Shown piece by piece: positions 23,656 to 33,102 of a stretch of DNA of 64,000 nt. Both the position numbers and the translations under genes were made by a program. The notes below the pieces were generated by a model that saw only the letters and a program-made list of their open reading frames with translations, had not been told where the DNA came from and did not search any database. The first letter of the stretch is position 1. Each line of letters opens with the position of its first letter. The stretch covers positions 4,712,001 through 4,776,000 of the forward strand of contig NZ_CP074372.1 in NCBI RefSeq assembly GCF_018362995.1, given 5' to 3'. The stretch comes from Chryseobacterium indologenes. GTDB taxonomy: Bacteria > Bacteroidota > Bacteroidia > Flavobacteriales > Weeksellaceae.

Positions 23656-25935
23656 CTATGGGTTTGAAATTATTAATGTAGAGGGGATATCAGAAAGCCA
23701 GAGACTTTTTGTATCAATCAGATTTTTCCAGCTTTTACTACTGATCAGCATCAGATCCTGAGCGTTCAGAAATTCTTTCTCAATCTTTTTCTCATTGTAC
23801 AGCGTAATATGATTCGGGGCTACCTGTTCAATACTTCTGATAAGTTCCTTTACTTCAATATTGTTCCGGATCTGTCCTGCTGCATCCAGAATGATAATCT
23901 GAGAATTGTTATTATTGATCAGTCTTTTAGCATATTCAAGAAGATAAAAATCACTCAGATTAAAGATCGGAACAAATACTTTATCGGCTGTTTTAAAATC
24001 TTTTTCCACCAAAATTCCTACAGGAATATTGGTTTTATCCAGAATCTGAAGAGTGAAATCGTCAAAAGGAGAATTGTTGAATATATTTCCTTTGCCTTTC
24101 ACGGTATTCAGAAGTTTTTCAGGATTGATGATTTTAGTTGTAAAACCGAGTAATCGTCCTAATAAACTTCCCTCATACATAGATTTTCCAAGCATAATCA
24201 GCAGAAGGTCATAATGTCCTTTATTGGTAATGCTGGCAAGATCACTTTCTATATCGGTAGAGGCTTTGAAAAGGGTAGTTACTTCAAGATTAAGATCGTG
24301 AGAGGTTTCAATGACGTTTTGGAATTGTGAATCCTCATACTCGTTGATATCGTAGGCATGCATTTCATCTACCGGAGCAATATTCATAGCAGTGATGCTT
24401 TTATTGCCATTCATTTTATGAGTGAAATTGTGGGCTAATTTTAAGAGAGTGCTTCCTGATTCTGGTTTATCAAAAGAGAGGAGAACACGATACTTGGAAT
24501 CATTTTCATGAATGGGCTCGTCCTGATTTTTTTTAGATTTAAAAATGAAATTAATAAAATCTAAGGCTGGTCCGGTCATAAAAGTGGTGAAAAGAGCCAT
24601 GATGACCAGCATTGCGAAAATTTCAGGGCTTAAAACTCCAAGGTCATATCCGATGTTCAGTACGATAAGTTCCATAAGACCTCTTGTGTTCATCAGAGCT
24701 CCGATCGTTAAGCTTTCTTTCCAGTTAATGCCTACAAATCTTGCCGTCAGTGCACTTCCTGCAAACTTTCCGAGAACAGCAGTCAGAATAATAAATCCTG
24801 CCGTCATCCATAGGTGGCTGTCATTCAGAAGTCCGATTTGAGTACGAAGTCCTGTAAATACGAAGAACAACGGAAGGAGAAGTACCAAAGCCACATCCTC
24901 TACTTTATCAATAAAAAGAGTACGGAATTTTGTGTTTTCAGGCATAATAGCTCCTGCCATAAAGGCGCCGAATAACGCGTGAATACCAATTACCTCAGTA
25001 GCATATGCAGATAAAATAAGAGTTAAAAAGAAAATAGCGACCATTGGTTTGCTGATTGTATTTTTCCCTGCCTGAAGGTCTCCGATTCTTTTCAGGAATG
25101 GTCTGACAATTTTTATCATTAAAAACACATAAGCAATGGCCATAATAATTACATAGATGGAGCTTGCAAAAGAACCTGCCTTTACAATAGCAATTACTGC
25201 AGCAAGAATGCACCATGCCGTAATATCATCTGCGGCCGCACATGTAATAACAATAGTTCCCAGTTTGGTTTTCTGGAGGTTTCTCTCCTGTACAATTCTC
25301 GCCAGTACCGGAAAGGCTGTAATACTCATAGAAATAGCTATAAATAAGGCAAAAGAAGTAAACTGGATACCTTCAGGTGCAAATTCCTGGTAAACAAAAT
25401 AAGAAAGTCCTATTCCCAATGCAAAAGGAATAATAATACTCGCATGGCTGATGACTACAGCATCATGAGCTTTTTTTCTTAATACACTCAGATCCAGTTC
25501 CATTCCAACAATGTACATGAAAAGGATAAGACCTATCTGACTCAGAAACTGAAGGTTACCTAATGATTCTTTGGGGAAAAGAAATGCCGAAAACTCAGGG
25601 AAATACATTCCCACAAGTGATGGCCCCAGCACAATACCAGCAATCATTTCTCCGATTACCGTAGGCTGTTTTATTTTCATACAAATCCATCCGAAAAGCC
25701 TTGCTGTCATAATGATCGTGACGATTTGCGCCAATAATAATGCAAGCGGGTGGTAAAGATTGGTTTTAAATGATTCCAGGAAATTTTCCCAGGTAGAACC
25801 ACTGCTGGTTTTAGCAACGATATTTTCTTTTACTTCCAAAGTCTGTCCTTCGATAATGAAATAATACATCAGACACGAAAAAACAGCGATGGTAGTAATG
25901 TAGAAAATTAAATTTTTGTATTTCCCCAAATTCAT
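23656..25935 (-). CDS. CPA2 family cation/proton antiporter with universal-stress-like tail
   Basis: The 759-residue membrane protein has about a dozen transmembrane helices in residues 1-445 with CPA2 signatures: KQPTVIGEMIAGIVLGPSLVG, the ion-binding AADDITAWCILA, and GALMNTRGLMELIVLNIG. The C-terminal 300 residues are cytosolic and contain two tandem universal-stress-protein-like folds (YRVLLSFDKPESGSTLLKLAHNF, then TDKVFVPIFN region). Proteins of this type exchange Na+ or K+ for protons and support pH and salt homeostasis. The start at 25935 is an ATG; a TTG seven codons upstream (25956) is less likely. Confidence 0.88.
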   Translation of the reverse strand: MNLGKYKNLIFYITTIAVFSCLMYYFIIEGQTLEVKENIVAKTSSGSTWENFLESFKTNLYHPLALLLAQIVTIIMTARLFGWICMKIKQPTVIGEMIAGIVLGPSLVGMYFPEFSAFLFPKESLGNLQFLSQIGLILFMYIVGMELDLSVLRKKAHDAVVISHASIIIPFALGIGLSYFVYQEFAPEGIQFTSFALFIAISMSITAFPVLARIVQERNLQKTKLGTIVITCAAADDITAWCILAAVIAIVKAGSFASSIYVIIMAIAYVFLMIKIVRPFLKRIGDLQAGKNTISKPMVAIFFLTLILSAYATEVIGIHALFGAFMAGAIMPENTKFRTLFIDKVEDVALVLLLPLFFVFTGLRTQIGLLNDSHLWMTAGFIILTAVLGKFAGSALTARFVGINWKESLTIGALMNTRGLMELIVLNIGYDLGVLSPEIFAMLVIMALFTTFMTGPALDFINFIFKSKKNQDEPIHENDSKYRVLLSFDKPESGSTLLKLAHNFTHKMNGNKSITAMNIAPVDEMHAYDINEYEDSQFQNVIETSHDLNLEVTTLFKASTDIESDLASITNKGHYDLLLIMLGKSMYEGSLLGRLLGFTTKIINPEKLLNTVKGKGNIFNNSPFDDFTLQILDKTNIPVGILVEKDFKTADKVFVPIFNLSDFYLLEYAKRLINNNNSQIIILDAAGQIRNNIEVKELIRSIEQVAPNHITLYNEKKIEKEFLNAQDLMLISSKSWKNLIDTKSLWLSDIPSTLIISNP

Positions 25936-26032
25936 GATTCCAATATTTTTATGCAAATTTGATAAGAATATAGTTATGTTAAATATTCTTTTTTTTTAAA
26001 TGTAATGAATGTTCTAAAAAATGTAATAAAAT

Positions 26033-26422
26033 CTATTTGAAAGAATAACCGAGCCCGATTCCTATTCTCCAACTGCCATTCTGATCAGCCGTTTTGGTAT
26101 TATAGTAAGCCGGAATCTGAAGGGCAATCTTTTTATAGATCATAGTAAGACCAGTACCCAATGTGGGCATAATAGGACTGTTTTTTGTTCCTGATGAACG
26201 GTCTTCTTTAATTCTCAGTGAAGGAAGCATTCCCAATACGAATTTTACGTTGTGGTGGGTAAGACTTACATTGGGTCCGGTAAAGTTAATAAAAGCACCA
26301 TGATCTACGTATCCGGCCGCTGCTATTCCGTCAAAAAAGGATACTTCCATTTTTGAAAGTGTCTCCTGGGAAAAACACAAGCCGGATATGAGAAGTCCTG
26401 CAGCATAGAAACAGTTTTTCAT
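26033..26422 (-). CDS. Small secreted beta-rich protein, probably outer membrane
   Basis: The 129-residue product carries a signal peptide (CFYAAGLLISGLCFS, cleavage before QET). The mature part has amphipathic strands, ending in SWRIGIGLGYSFK, whose final aromatic residue before the last lysine is typical of outer-membrane strands. It is short for a complete barrel. The function is unknown. It is downstream of the two-component genes on the same strand, with a 111-bp gap. Confidence 0.6.
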   Translation of the reverse strand: MKNCFYAAGLLISGLCFSQETLSKMEVSFFDGIAAAGYVDHGAFINFTGPNVSLTHHNVKFVLGMLPSLRIKEDRSSGTKNSPIMPTLGTGLTMIYKKIALQIPAYYNTKTADQNGSWRIGIGLGYSFK

Positions 26423-26533
26423 TATAAAATCAATTAATTCTATGCAAAAATAAATGGATTGTATGTTGAAAAGGGGGAGTTGTAATAAAGCGCAGAAATT
26501 CTGTAACGAAACCCTGAAGATTTGAAAAAGGAC

Positions 26534-27244
26534 TTATTTCCCGAATAGTTCCATCAGAGAATTTTTGTAGGCATCACCGATCTGAAGTTTCAGAAAAGTA
26601 TGATCTTCAGTGGCAATTGTTGTAATAATTTCGTTGGTTGAAAATACTTTAATAGAAGATAAAGCAATAATCTCTTTTTTGTTGACCTGGGCAAAATCTT
26701 TGGCAGGAAGCATTTCCAGAAGGTTTTTAAAATTCAGGTTTTTTAGAACGATTGTCGTTCCGTCACTTAGGATGATATCTTTATCCCTGCTGTCGATTTC
26801 AGAAGTTTTAATATAAGAAATCTGTTCCGTAAATATGACGGTCTTTCCGATATTGGTATTCCATTCGATAAAAGCTTTTTTAGGGCTGTCTTCCACCAGT
26901 TCTTTAGCTTTTTCGAAAGCCTGGATCAGTCTTTCTTTTTTGATAGGTTTTCTTACATAATCTACCACATTCAGGTCAAAAGCTTCAGCTGCATATTCTT
27001 TATAAGCCGTTGTAAAGATGATTTTCTTGGAACCGGAAATAATTTCGGCTACCTGAAGACCTGTCATTCCGGGCATTTCAATATCCAGAATACACAGATT
27101 ACAGTCGATGTTATCTATTTCGTTCAGAAAGATTTTAGGATCATTGAATGCTTTTACAACTTCTACATTATCGATCTGCTCGCATAGAAGTTTTAAATAG
27201 CTGATAGCCAATAATTCATCATCCAGAATAACGCATTTTATCAT
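26534..27244 (-). CDS. LytTR-family response regulator
   Basis: The 236-residue protein has a receiver domain (1-120) with D8, D9, phospho-acceptor D54 in NLCILDIEMPGMTG, and KPIKKERL, followed by a LytTR DNA-binding domain (about 135-235; ILSDGTTIVLKNLNFKNLLEMLP, FAQVNKKEIIALSSIKVF). It acts as the transcription factor partner of the sensor kinase just upstream, whose coding region it overlaps by 26 bp, so the two are translationally coupled. Target genes cannot be named from sequence; LytTR proteins bind paired direct repeats. Confidence 0.9.
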   Translation of the reverse strand: MIKCVILDDELLAISYLKLLCEQIDNVEVVKAFNDPKIFLNEIDNIDCNLCILDIEMPGMTGLQVAEIISGSKKIIFTTAYKEYAAEAFDLNVVDYVRKPIKKERLIQAFEKAKELVEDSPKKAFIEWNTNIGKTVIFTEQISYIKTSEIDSRDKDIILSDGTTIVLKNLNFKNLLEMLPAKDFAQVNKKEIIALSSIKVFSTNEIITTIATEDHTFLKLQIGDAYKNSLMELFGK

Positions 27245-27992
27245 AGAATTCTCCTAAATTGATTTTTAATTCTGCAGTGAAGACTCCGTTTTTTGAACTT
27301 CTTTCCAGCTGGTAGTAAGTACTGTAGATCATTTTAAGCCTTTGATCAAAAGACTGGCTTCCAAAACCGCTTTTTTCCTTTTCCAGAATATTCTTTAGCG
27401 AAGCTTTATTGCTTACTTTCATGGTGAAAATACCGTTTTCAAGCTCCATATAAATGGAAATAAAAGAGTCCTGAGCCAGGAAATCCGTATGTTTGAAGGC
27501 ATTTTCAATAAGGTCTACAGAGATCAGCGGCGCAAATACCTTTTCTTCATACAGAGAATCAGACTTGTTGATCCTTGATTTAATTCTGAAATCGAAAAGA
27601 GGATTGATCTTAATTTTATTAATTTCAATAAGACTTAAAGCAAAATTGAGCTCTTCTTTCGGGCTGACATACTTGTTATTGCTTTCATATAAAATATAAT
27701 CAAGGACATTCGCCAGTTTATCCAGAGACATATACGTCTGATAGGCATGAGACTGAACCGAATTAAGAATATTTTTAAATAAATGCGGATTCAGCTTTGT
27801 ACCGATATGTTCCAGACGGACTTCGTTCAGACGCTGTTCAATAAGTTTATTGGTCTCAGATAATTTCCTATTTCTCTTTTTCAGTTTCTCATGCTGGCTG
27901 AAAAGGTAAATACTGGTTGTCAGAAACAGGAAAATGGCAAAAACTCCGATGAATATCAGATAGTCATGAATCATGTAGTAATTGCCGTCCAT
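27219..27992 (-). CDS. LytS-type sensor histidine kinase
   Basis: The 257-residue protein has one N-terminal membrane helix (residues about 8-30), a coiled-coil linker (32-60), the His_kinase motif with H70 in KLNPHLFKNILNSVQSH, and an ATPase region with LIENAFKHTDFL and GFGSQSFDQRLKMIYSTYY. It has no periplasmic sensor domain, so the signal may be sensed in or near the membrane. It phosphorylates the LytTR response regulator encoded downstream. It starts 15 bp after the small membrane protein gene, implying one operon with alanine dehydrogenase. Confidence 0.85.
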   Translation of the reverse strand: MDGNYYMIHDYLIFIGVFAIFLFLTTSIYLFSQHEKLKKRNRKLSETNKLIEQRLNEVRLEHIGTKLNPHLFKNILNSVQSHAYQTYMSLDKLANVLDYILYESNNKYVSPKEELNFALSLIEINKIKINPLFDFRIKSRINKSDSLYEEKVFAPLISVDLIENAFKHTDFLAQDSFISIYMELENGIFTMKVSNKASLKNILEKEKSGFGSQSFDQRLKMIYSTYYQLERSSKNGVFTAELKINLGEFYDKMRYSG

Positions 27993-28007
27993 ACTATGGT
28001 ATTAAAA

Positions 28008-28379
28008 CTATTTAAGTTTTTTAAGACTGTTGACCGTCACCGTTTCTTCACATTTTTCATAGGTGATCTCGTAAGATGGATTTTTTTCGGGATAGGTTAA
28101 AAGATAGCTCGGGCAAGGTTTTTTTTGTGCATGGCTGCGGTCAAAATCTACTTTCCCGTTGGTAATGATACTGTCTTTTATAAATTTCTCATCAATCTTG
28201 TAGGCTGCCATTGCGCTCTTAGCCTCGTCAGAATATTTGAACTCTTTGGAAAGACTTTCAGCAATAACACGGCTGTTAGGTAGATAGCCGCTGCAGCTTG
28301 CCCCTTTTTTGTTTAAAATAAAAAATACGATCAAAAGCCCCGGAACGAAGCCTATTGCATAAAATTTCAGTTTCTTCAT
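28008..28379 (-). CDS. Small membrane-anchored protein (DUF4258-like)
   Basis: The 123-residue product has an N-terminal hydrophobic segment (LKFYAIGFVPGLLIVFFIL) that probably remains as an anchor and a C-terminal part with GKVDFDRSHAQKKPCPSYLLTY and YEITYEKCEETVTVNSL, resembling the DUF4258 motif. Three cysteines (SCSG, PCPS, EKCE) suggest a periplasmic disulfide. Its ATG overlaps the stop of alanine dehydrogenase by one base (TAATG), so the genes are coupled. Function unknown. Confidence 0.6.
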   Translation of the reverse strand: MKKLKFYAIGFVPGLLIVFFILNKKGASCSGYLPNSRVIAESLSKEFKYSDEAKSAMAAYKIDEKFIKDSIITNGKVDFDRSHAQKKPCPSYLLTYPEKNPSYEITYEKCEETVTVNSLKKLK

Positions 28380-29569
28380 TAGAAAATTAAAAGATTGATA
28401 TCGTGGTACGTAAGTCCGAAACGGTCGCAGATGATCTTTTTGGTATGTCTTCCTTTGTACATATATAAGCTCTGCTTCATTTCGTTTTTGCGGATCAGCA
28501 TGTTTTCAAAGCCGCCCTCTTCGTCATAATTTAAAATATAGGAAAGGAAGAAATTCGAGATGGCCTTCGTGGTAGTTCTTGGCATTCTTGAAGTAAGGTT
28601 CGGAAGTCCGCAGTGAATGACACCGTGTTTGATGACATATGGATCTTCCATGGTAGTGAGTTCTGAGGTTTCAATAACTTTACCATTATCTATGGTAATA
28701 TCGATAATGACACTGCCTTTTTTCATTTTCATCACCATATCTTCAGTGACGATAGGGGTCATGTTCAATCTTGGAAGAGCTCCTATCACCACATCAGCAC
28801 GTCTTAAACTTTTGCTCAGTTCTTTTGGATCAATAATAGAAGTAGGTACCCGGCTGTCAACAATAGTATGAAGTCTTCTCAGCTTTGATAAAGAGTTGTC
28901 AAAAACTTTTACGCTGGCTCCTAAACCTATTGCAGCTTTTGTTGCAAATTCACCTACAATTCCTGCTCCAAGAATTACTACTTCTGCAGGTCTTACTCCT
29001 GTAATACCCCCAAGCATTAGTCCGTTTGATAAGGCTAATAATTCTGAAGCATATAAAATAGAAACAGTTCCCGCAATCTCCCCGATTAATCTTACCAGTG
29101 ACAGCTGTTTGTATTCATCAACGATAAATTCAAAAGCTATGGCATTTATTTTTTTCTCTGCAAGCTTTAAGAAATATTCCTTGTCTCTCAGATTGATCTG
29201 AAGTGCTGAAACCAAATATGTATTAGGTTTCATGTACTCAATTTCGTCTTCAGTAGGAGGGTTGATCTTCAGAATAAGATCCTGTCCGAAAGCTTCTTTA
29301 GGATCATTGGTGATCTTCGCTCCTGATTCGGAATACTGCAAATCTGTAAAAAACGAACCTTCCCCGGACCCGGATTCTATAATAATCTCATGGCCGTGCT
29401 CTACCAACACCTGTACGGCGTCAGGAGTGATGCAGGTTCTCCTTTCGTTGAGACAGGTTTCTTTAGGAATTCCAATACTGAACTGTTTTCCCTTTTTAAT
29501 AACCTCCAATTTTTCCTCTTTCGGCATCAATTCTTCTTCTGTGAAAGGAGTAAAAATATTTGTACTCAT
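28379..29569 (-). CDS. ald: Alanine dehydrogenase
   Basis: The 396-residue product matches the alanine dehydrogenase/PNT family: FSIGIPKETCLNERRTCITPDAV near residue 31-53, NGLMLGGITGVRPAEVVILGAGIVGEFATKAAIGLGASVKVFD (Rossmann region), and HCGLPNLTSRMPRTTTKAISNF. It catalyses NAD-dependent interconversion of L-alanine with pyruvate and ammonia. The N-terminal 30 residues precede the catalytic domain, as in other Bacteroidetes members. A -7 box lies at 29621-29628. It heads an apparent operon with a small membrane protein and a two-component system, an unusual partner set. Confidence 0.88.
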   Translation of the reverse strand: MSTNIFTPFTEEELMPKEEKLEVIKKGKQFSIGIPKETCLNERRTCITPDAVQVLVEHGHEIIIESGSGEGSFFTDLQYSESGAKITNDPKEAFGQDLILKINPPTEDEIEYMKPNTYLVSALQINLRDKEYFLKLAEKKINAIAFEFIVDEYKQLSLVRLIGEIAGTVSILYASELLALSNGLMLGGITGVRPAEVVILGAGIVGEFATKAAIGLGASVKVFDNSLSKLRRLHTIVDSRVPTSIIDPKELSKSLRRADVVIGALPRLNMTPIVTEDMVMKMKKGSVIIDITIDNGKVIETSELTTMEDPYVIKHGVIHCGLPNLTSRMPRTTTKAISNFFLSYILNYDEEGGFENMLIRKNEMKQSLYMYKGRHTKKIICDRFGLTYHDINLLIF

Positions 29570-29620
29570 CCTTAAATTAAATTATGTCTTACAGATTGTT
29601 ATTTACACTCAATTAATGAG

Positions 29621-29628
29621 CAAAGATA
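29621..29628 (-). promoter_or_regulatory. -7 box for ald
   Basis: On the reverse strand TATCTTTG matches TAnnTTTG exactly, 51 bases upstream of the ald ATG and just after the tsaE stop. Confidence 0.45.
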
Positions 29629-29636
29629 CATAATAT

Positions 29637-30044
29637 TTAATCGAATGAAACTTCTCTGTATTCACCCGTGTTCACAATACTCATTGTGTGATAGTTGAGA
29701 CCATAAAGCTCCTCTTCATACACTTCCGGCCACTCGATAATGCATAAAAAAGAGTTGTCCAGATATTCTTCAATTCCGATATCATAGACTTCTTCAATGT
29801 TTTTTAAACGGTAAAGGTCAAAATGATATACTTTTCCTTTTTCCGTATTGTATTCATTGACAATAGAGTAGGTTGGAGAATTTACTTCATCCTTGCTGCC
29901 CATATTTTTAAGCAAAAATTGTGTGAAAGTAGTTTTCCCGGCTCCCAGATTTCCCTTTAATAAAAGAATATTATGTTTTAATTCCGGAATGATGCTGTCA
30001 ACAACTTCCTGCCAGTCTTCGATTTTATTAATATTGAACTGCAT
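29637..30044 (-). CDS. tsaE: tRNA threonylcarbamoyladenosine biosynthesis ATPase TsaE
   Basis: The 135-residue protein is the ATPase of the TsaBDE complex that makes t6A37 on ANN-decoding tRNAs. It has Walker A GNLGAGKTT (31-39), the family SPTYSIVNEY segment, YHFDLYRLKN, and CIIEWPEVYEE, which together are diagnostic. Length matches the family. It is upstream of ald on the same strand but ald has its own promoter. Confidence 0.93.
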   Translation of the reverse strand: MQFNINKIEDWQEVVDSIIPELKHNILLLKGNLGAGKTTFTQFLLKNMGSKDEVNSPTYSIVNEYNTEKGKVYHFDLYRLKNIEEVYDIGIEEYLDNSFLCIIEWPEVYEEELYGLNYHTMSIVNTGEYREVSFD

Positions 30045-30229
30045 ATGCTAATTTGTTTTACAAAAATAATGATTTATGATTTGCTAAGCTAGAAATTTAA
30101 GGTTGGAATACGGAAGTTATAAACAGCACATTCCATACATATTTACAAACTCACCAACTCGCAACCCGAATCCAGCACCGAAATTCCCAACCTCTTCCAA
30201 TTTCTCCATAAATTACTTAATTTTACAGC

Positions 30230-32215
30230 ATGATTTCCAAACAGACCATTGATAAAATATTCTCCACGATCCGCGTTGAAGAGATTGTGGGTGAGTACGT
30301 GCAGTTGAAAAGAGCAGGGTCTAACTTTAAAGGACTCAGTCCTTTTCATGAAGAAAAATCTCCAAGTTTTGTTGTTTCACCAAGCAAACAGATCTGGAAA
30401 GATTTCTCAACCGGAAAGGGAGGAACGGCGATTTCTTTCCTTATGGAAATTGAGAACTTTACCTATCCTGAAGCCCTTCGCCATGCCGCAAAAAAGTACG
30501 GAATTGAAATTGAAGAAGATCTGCGTGAAATTTCTGAAGAGGCAAAACATGCACAGACTGAAAAAGATCTTTTATATAAAATTCATGAAGTTGCCAATAC
30601 TTATTTCCAGGAAATTCTTTGGGATGATCATGAAGGGAGAAGTATAGGACTTTCTTATTTTAAAGAAAGAGAACTTCGGGATGATATTATCAAAAAGTTC
30701 CAGTTGGGATATTCACCGGAGAAGAAGAATGCTTTTACTGAATATGCACTGGAAAAAGGATACAACAAAGAAATTCTTGAAAAATCCGGACTTTCTATTT
30801 TCCCGGAAAATACCCCTGCAGGAGTAGACCGTTTCAGGGAAAGAGTTATTTTTCCTATTCACAGTTTTTCAGGAAGAGTATTGGGTTTTGGGGCAAGGAT
30901 TCTTAAAAATAATGTTAAGACTGCAAAATATCTCAATTCACCGGAAACGGAGATCTATCATAAATCCAATGTTCTTTATGGATTGAACCAGAGTAAACAG
31001 GCGATTTCAAGAAAAAATGGCTGTCTTTTGGTGGAAGGATATATGGATGTGATTTCACTTCATATGTCGGGAATTGAAAATGTTGTGGCCAGTTCCGGAA
31101 CGTCTTTAACAACGGAGCAGATCAAACTGATTAAAAGACTTACGGAAAACGTAACCATTCTTTTTGATGGTGACAATGCCGGTATCAAAGCCAGTTTCCG
31201 AAGTATTGATATGCTTTTGACAGAAGGAATGAACATCCGCGTATTGCTTTTCCCTGATGGAGATGATCCGGATTCATTCGCCAGAAAACATCCGCAGGAA
31301 TATGTAGAGAAGTATATCGAAAATGAAGCGATGGATTTCATCGACTTCAAAGCGGAAATCCTGTTGAGAGATGTTGGGAATGACCCTATTAAAAAAGCAG
31401 AAGCGATAAGGGATATCGTAAAATCGGTTTCTTTTGTACAAAATGCACTGAAAAGGGAAGTTTACCTTAAAGAGGTTTCCAATAAATTCGGACTTTCTGA
31501 GCAGAGTCTTTTCAATGAGCTGGATGTTCAGAAGCAGATTACGCAGAACCAGACACACCATGTTCAGCAGCAGCAAAAGGAGAAGGCAGCACCGAAGATG
31601 GAAATTGTTCCGCTTGAAAAGGAAAAAGAAGATCCTTTTCTGTTTGATGTACTGTTCATGGAGAACAAGCTTGTCGAGCATATGCTGGCATTTGGAGATA
31701 TTATTCTGAAACGTAGAAATGAACAGGGTGAAGAATATCAGATTACAGTCATTGAGGAAATTCTTCATCATTTTGAAGAAGAACAGTATACGTTTTTAGT
31801 CAAAGGCAATGAAATCATTATCACTCAGGTGAGAGAGGGAATTCAAAAAGATGAGCTCAGAAGTGGAAACTTTTTTGTATCTTTTATGGATGAAGAGATT
31901 ACCACAAAGGTGGTGGATGCTTTGATTCCGTTGGATGATCTTGAAAACTGGGCTTCCAGGAATATTTATCCTCCCAATTACGGGGATAAAGTGGCAGATC
32001 AGATCCAGGGAGATGTTTTATTGCATAAATACAGGTATATTGATTATTTAATCACAGAAACAGATAAACAGTTGGATTTGTACAGGGATACTGACGAGGT
32101 AAAGTACTATGAGCTCATCAAAAAGATTACCTTATTGAAACAGGCTTCCATGCGATTGAGTAATATCATCGAATATTCGCCTATCAAAGGAATCTATGGA
32201 GATAGAAAAAGATAA
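30230..32215 (+). CDS. dnaG: DNA primase
   Basis: The 661-residue protein synthesises RNA primers at the replication fork. Domains in order are an N-terminal CHC2-type zinc ribbon fold (about 30-68), the catalytic RNA polymerase core with TOPRIM residues E269 (EGYMDVI) and D313/D315 (FDGDNAG), and a C-terminal helicase-interaction region. Three of the four zinc ligands are replaced: S37, D58 and T61, with H40 retained. The TOPRIM core is intact, so the enzyme should be active. A weak -7-like TAATTTTA ends four bases before the ATG. Confidence 0.95.
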   Translation: MISKQTIDKIFSTIRVEEIVGEYVQLKRAGSNFKGLSPFHEEKSPSFVVSPSKQIWKDFSTGKGGTAISFLMEIENFTYPEALRHAAKKYGIEIEEDLREISEEAKHAQTEKDLLYKIHEVANTYFQEILWDDHEGRSIGLSYFKERELRDDIIKKFQLGYSPEKKNAFTEYALEKGYNKEILEKSGLSIFPENTPAGVDRFRERVIFPIHSFSGRVLGFGARILKNNVKTAKYLNSPETEIYHKSNVLYGLNQSKQAISRKNGCLLVEGYMDVISLHMSGIENVVASSGTSLTTEQIKLIKRLTENVTILFDGDNAGIKASFRSIDMLLTEGMNIRVLLFPDGDDPDSFARKHPQEYVEKYIENEAMDFIDFKAEILLRDVGNDPIKKAEAIRDIVKSVSFVQNALKREVYLKEVSNKFGLSEQSLFNELDVQKQITQNQTHHVQQQQKEKAAPKMEIVPLEKEKEDPFLFDVLFMENKLVEHMLAFGDIILKRRNEQGEEYQITVIEEILHHFEEEQYTFLVKGNEIIITQVREGIQKDELRSGNFFVSFMDEEITTKVVDALIPLDDLENWASRNIYPPNYGDKVADQIQGDVLLHKYRYIDYLITETDKQLDLYRDTDEVKYYELIKKITLLKQASMRLSNIIEYSPIKGIYGDRKR

Positions 32216-32327
32216 TTTTTAAGTCAGTTTTTTTCATATTCTGTGACAAAAAGTCCTATAAAATTTTAGGAATAAATATTGTAATTTAAACTTCGAGAAT
32301 AGTATAAAAATAATACATAATAGAAAT

Positions 32328-33014
32328 ATGGACATTAAAAAAGATTTCAGAGATTTCTCTGTAAAACATTTAGGAAACAACGGTTTGGTTACCGATCAGT
32401 ATATGGGAATGTATGGCCCAACGAATCTTACTCCGTACATCATGGAAGAAAGAAGATTAAACGTTGCTCAGATGGACGTTTTCTCCCGTTTGATGATGGA
32501 CAGAATTATCTTCCTGGGAACAGGTATTGATGATCAGGTAGCAAACATCGTTACGGCACAGCTTTTATTCCTGGAAAGTGCAGACCCGTCAAAAGATATT
32601 CAGATCTATATCAACTCTCCTGGTGGAAGTGTTTATGCAGGGTTAGGTATTTATGACACCATGCAGATCATTAAGCCGGATGTAGCAACAATCTGTACAG
32701 GTATGGCTGCTTCTATGGGAGCTGTATTATTGGTTGCCGGAGAGAAAGGAAAACGTTCTGCGCTTAAGCATTCAAGAGTAATGATTCACCAGCCTTCAGG
32801 AGGTGCTCAGGGAGTTGCTTCCGATATGGAGATCAACTTGAGAGAGATGCTGAAACTGAAGCAGGAACTTTATGAAATCATTGGTCATCACTCAGGACAA
32901 ACGTACGAGTGGGTAGAAAAATCTTCTGACAGAGATTACTGGATGACTTCTGAAGAAGCGAAAGGCTACGGAATGGTAGATGAGGTTCTGCAAAGATCTA
33001 CTGAGAAAAAATAA
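32328..33014 (+). CDS. clpP: ATP-dependent Clp protease proteolytic subunit
   Basis: The 228-residue serine peptidase forms the tetradecameric barrel that degrades substrates fed by ClpX or ClpA. The active-site serine S129 lies in GMAASMGAVLLVAG and H154 in SRVMIHQPSGG; the family phrase INSPGGSVYAGLGIYDTM is present. The N-terminal extension of about 40 residues compared with E. coli ClpP is common in Bacteroidetes. No clpX or tig gene is adjacent. It has its own terminator. Confidence 0.95.
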   Translation: MDIKKDFRDFSVKHLGNNGLVTDQYMGMYGPTNLTPYIMEERRLNVAQMDVFSRLMMDRIIFLGTGIDDQVANIVTAQLLFLESADPSKDIQIYINSPGGSVYAGLGIYDTMQIIKPDVATICTGMAASMGAVLLVAGEKGKRSALKHSRVMIHQPSGGAQGVASDMEINLREMLKLKQELYEIIGHHSGQTYEWVEKSSDRDYWMTSEEAKGYGMVDEVLQRSTEKK

Positions 33015-33033
33015 TTGATTGCAAAATCATAAG

Positions 33034-33063
33034 AAACCGCACCATATTGGTGCGGTTTTTTTG
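33034..33063 (+). terminator. Rho-independent terminator after clpP
   Basis: AAACCGCACCA pairs with TGGTGCGGTTT, followed by seven or more T. Confidence 0.92.
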
Positions 33064-33102
33064 TTGGATTAATTTTGGATTTTAAACTGTATTGACTGTT
33101 CA

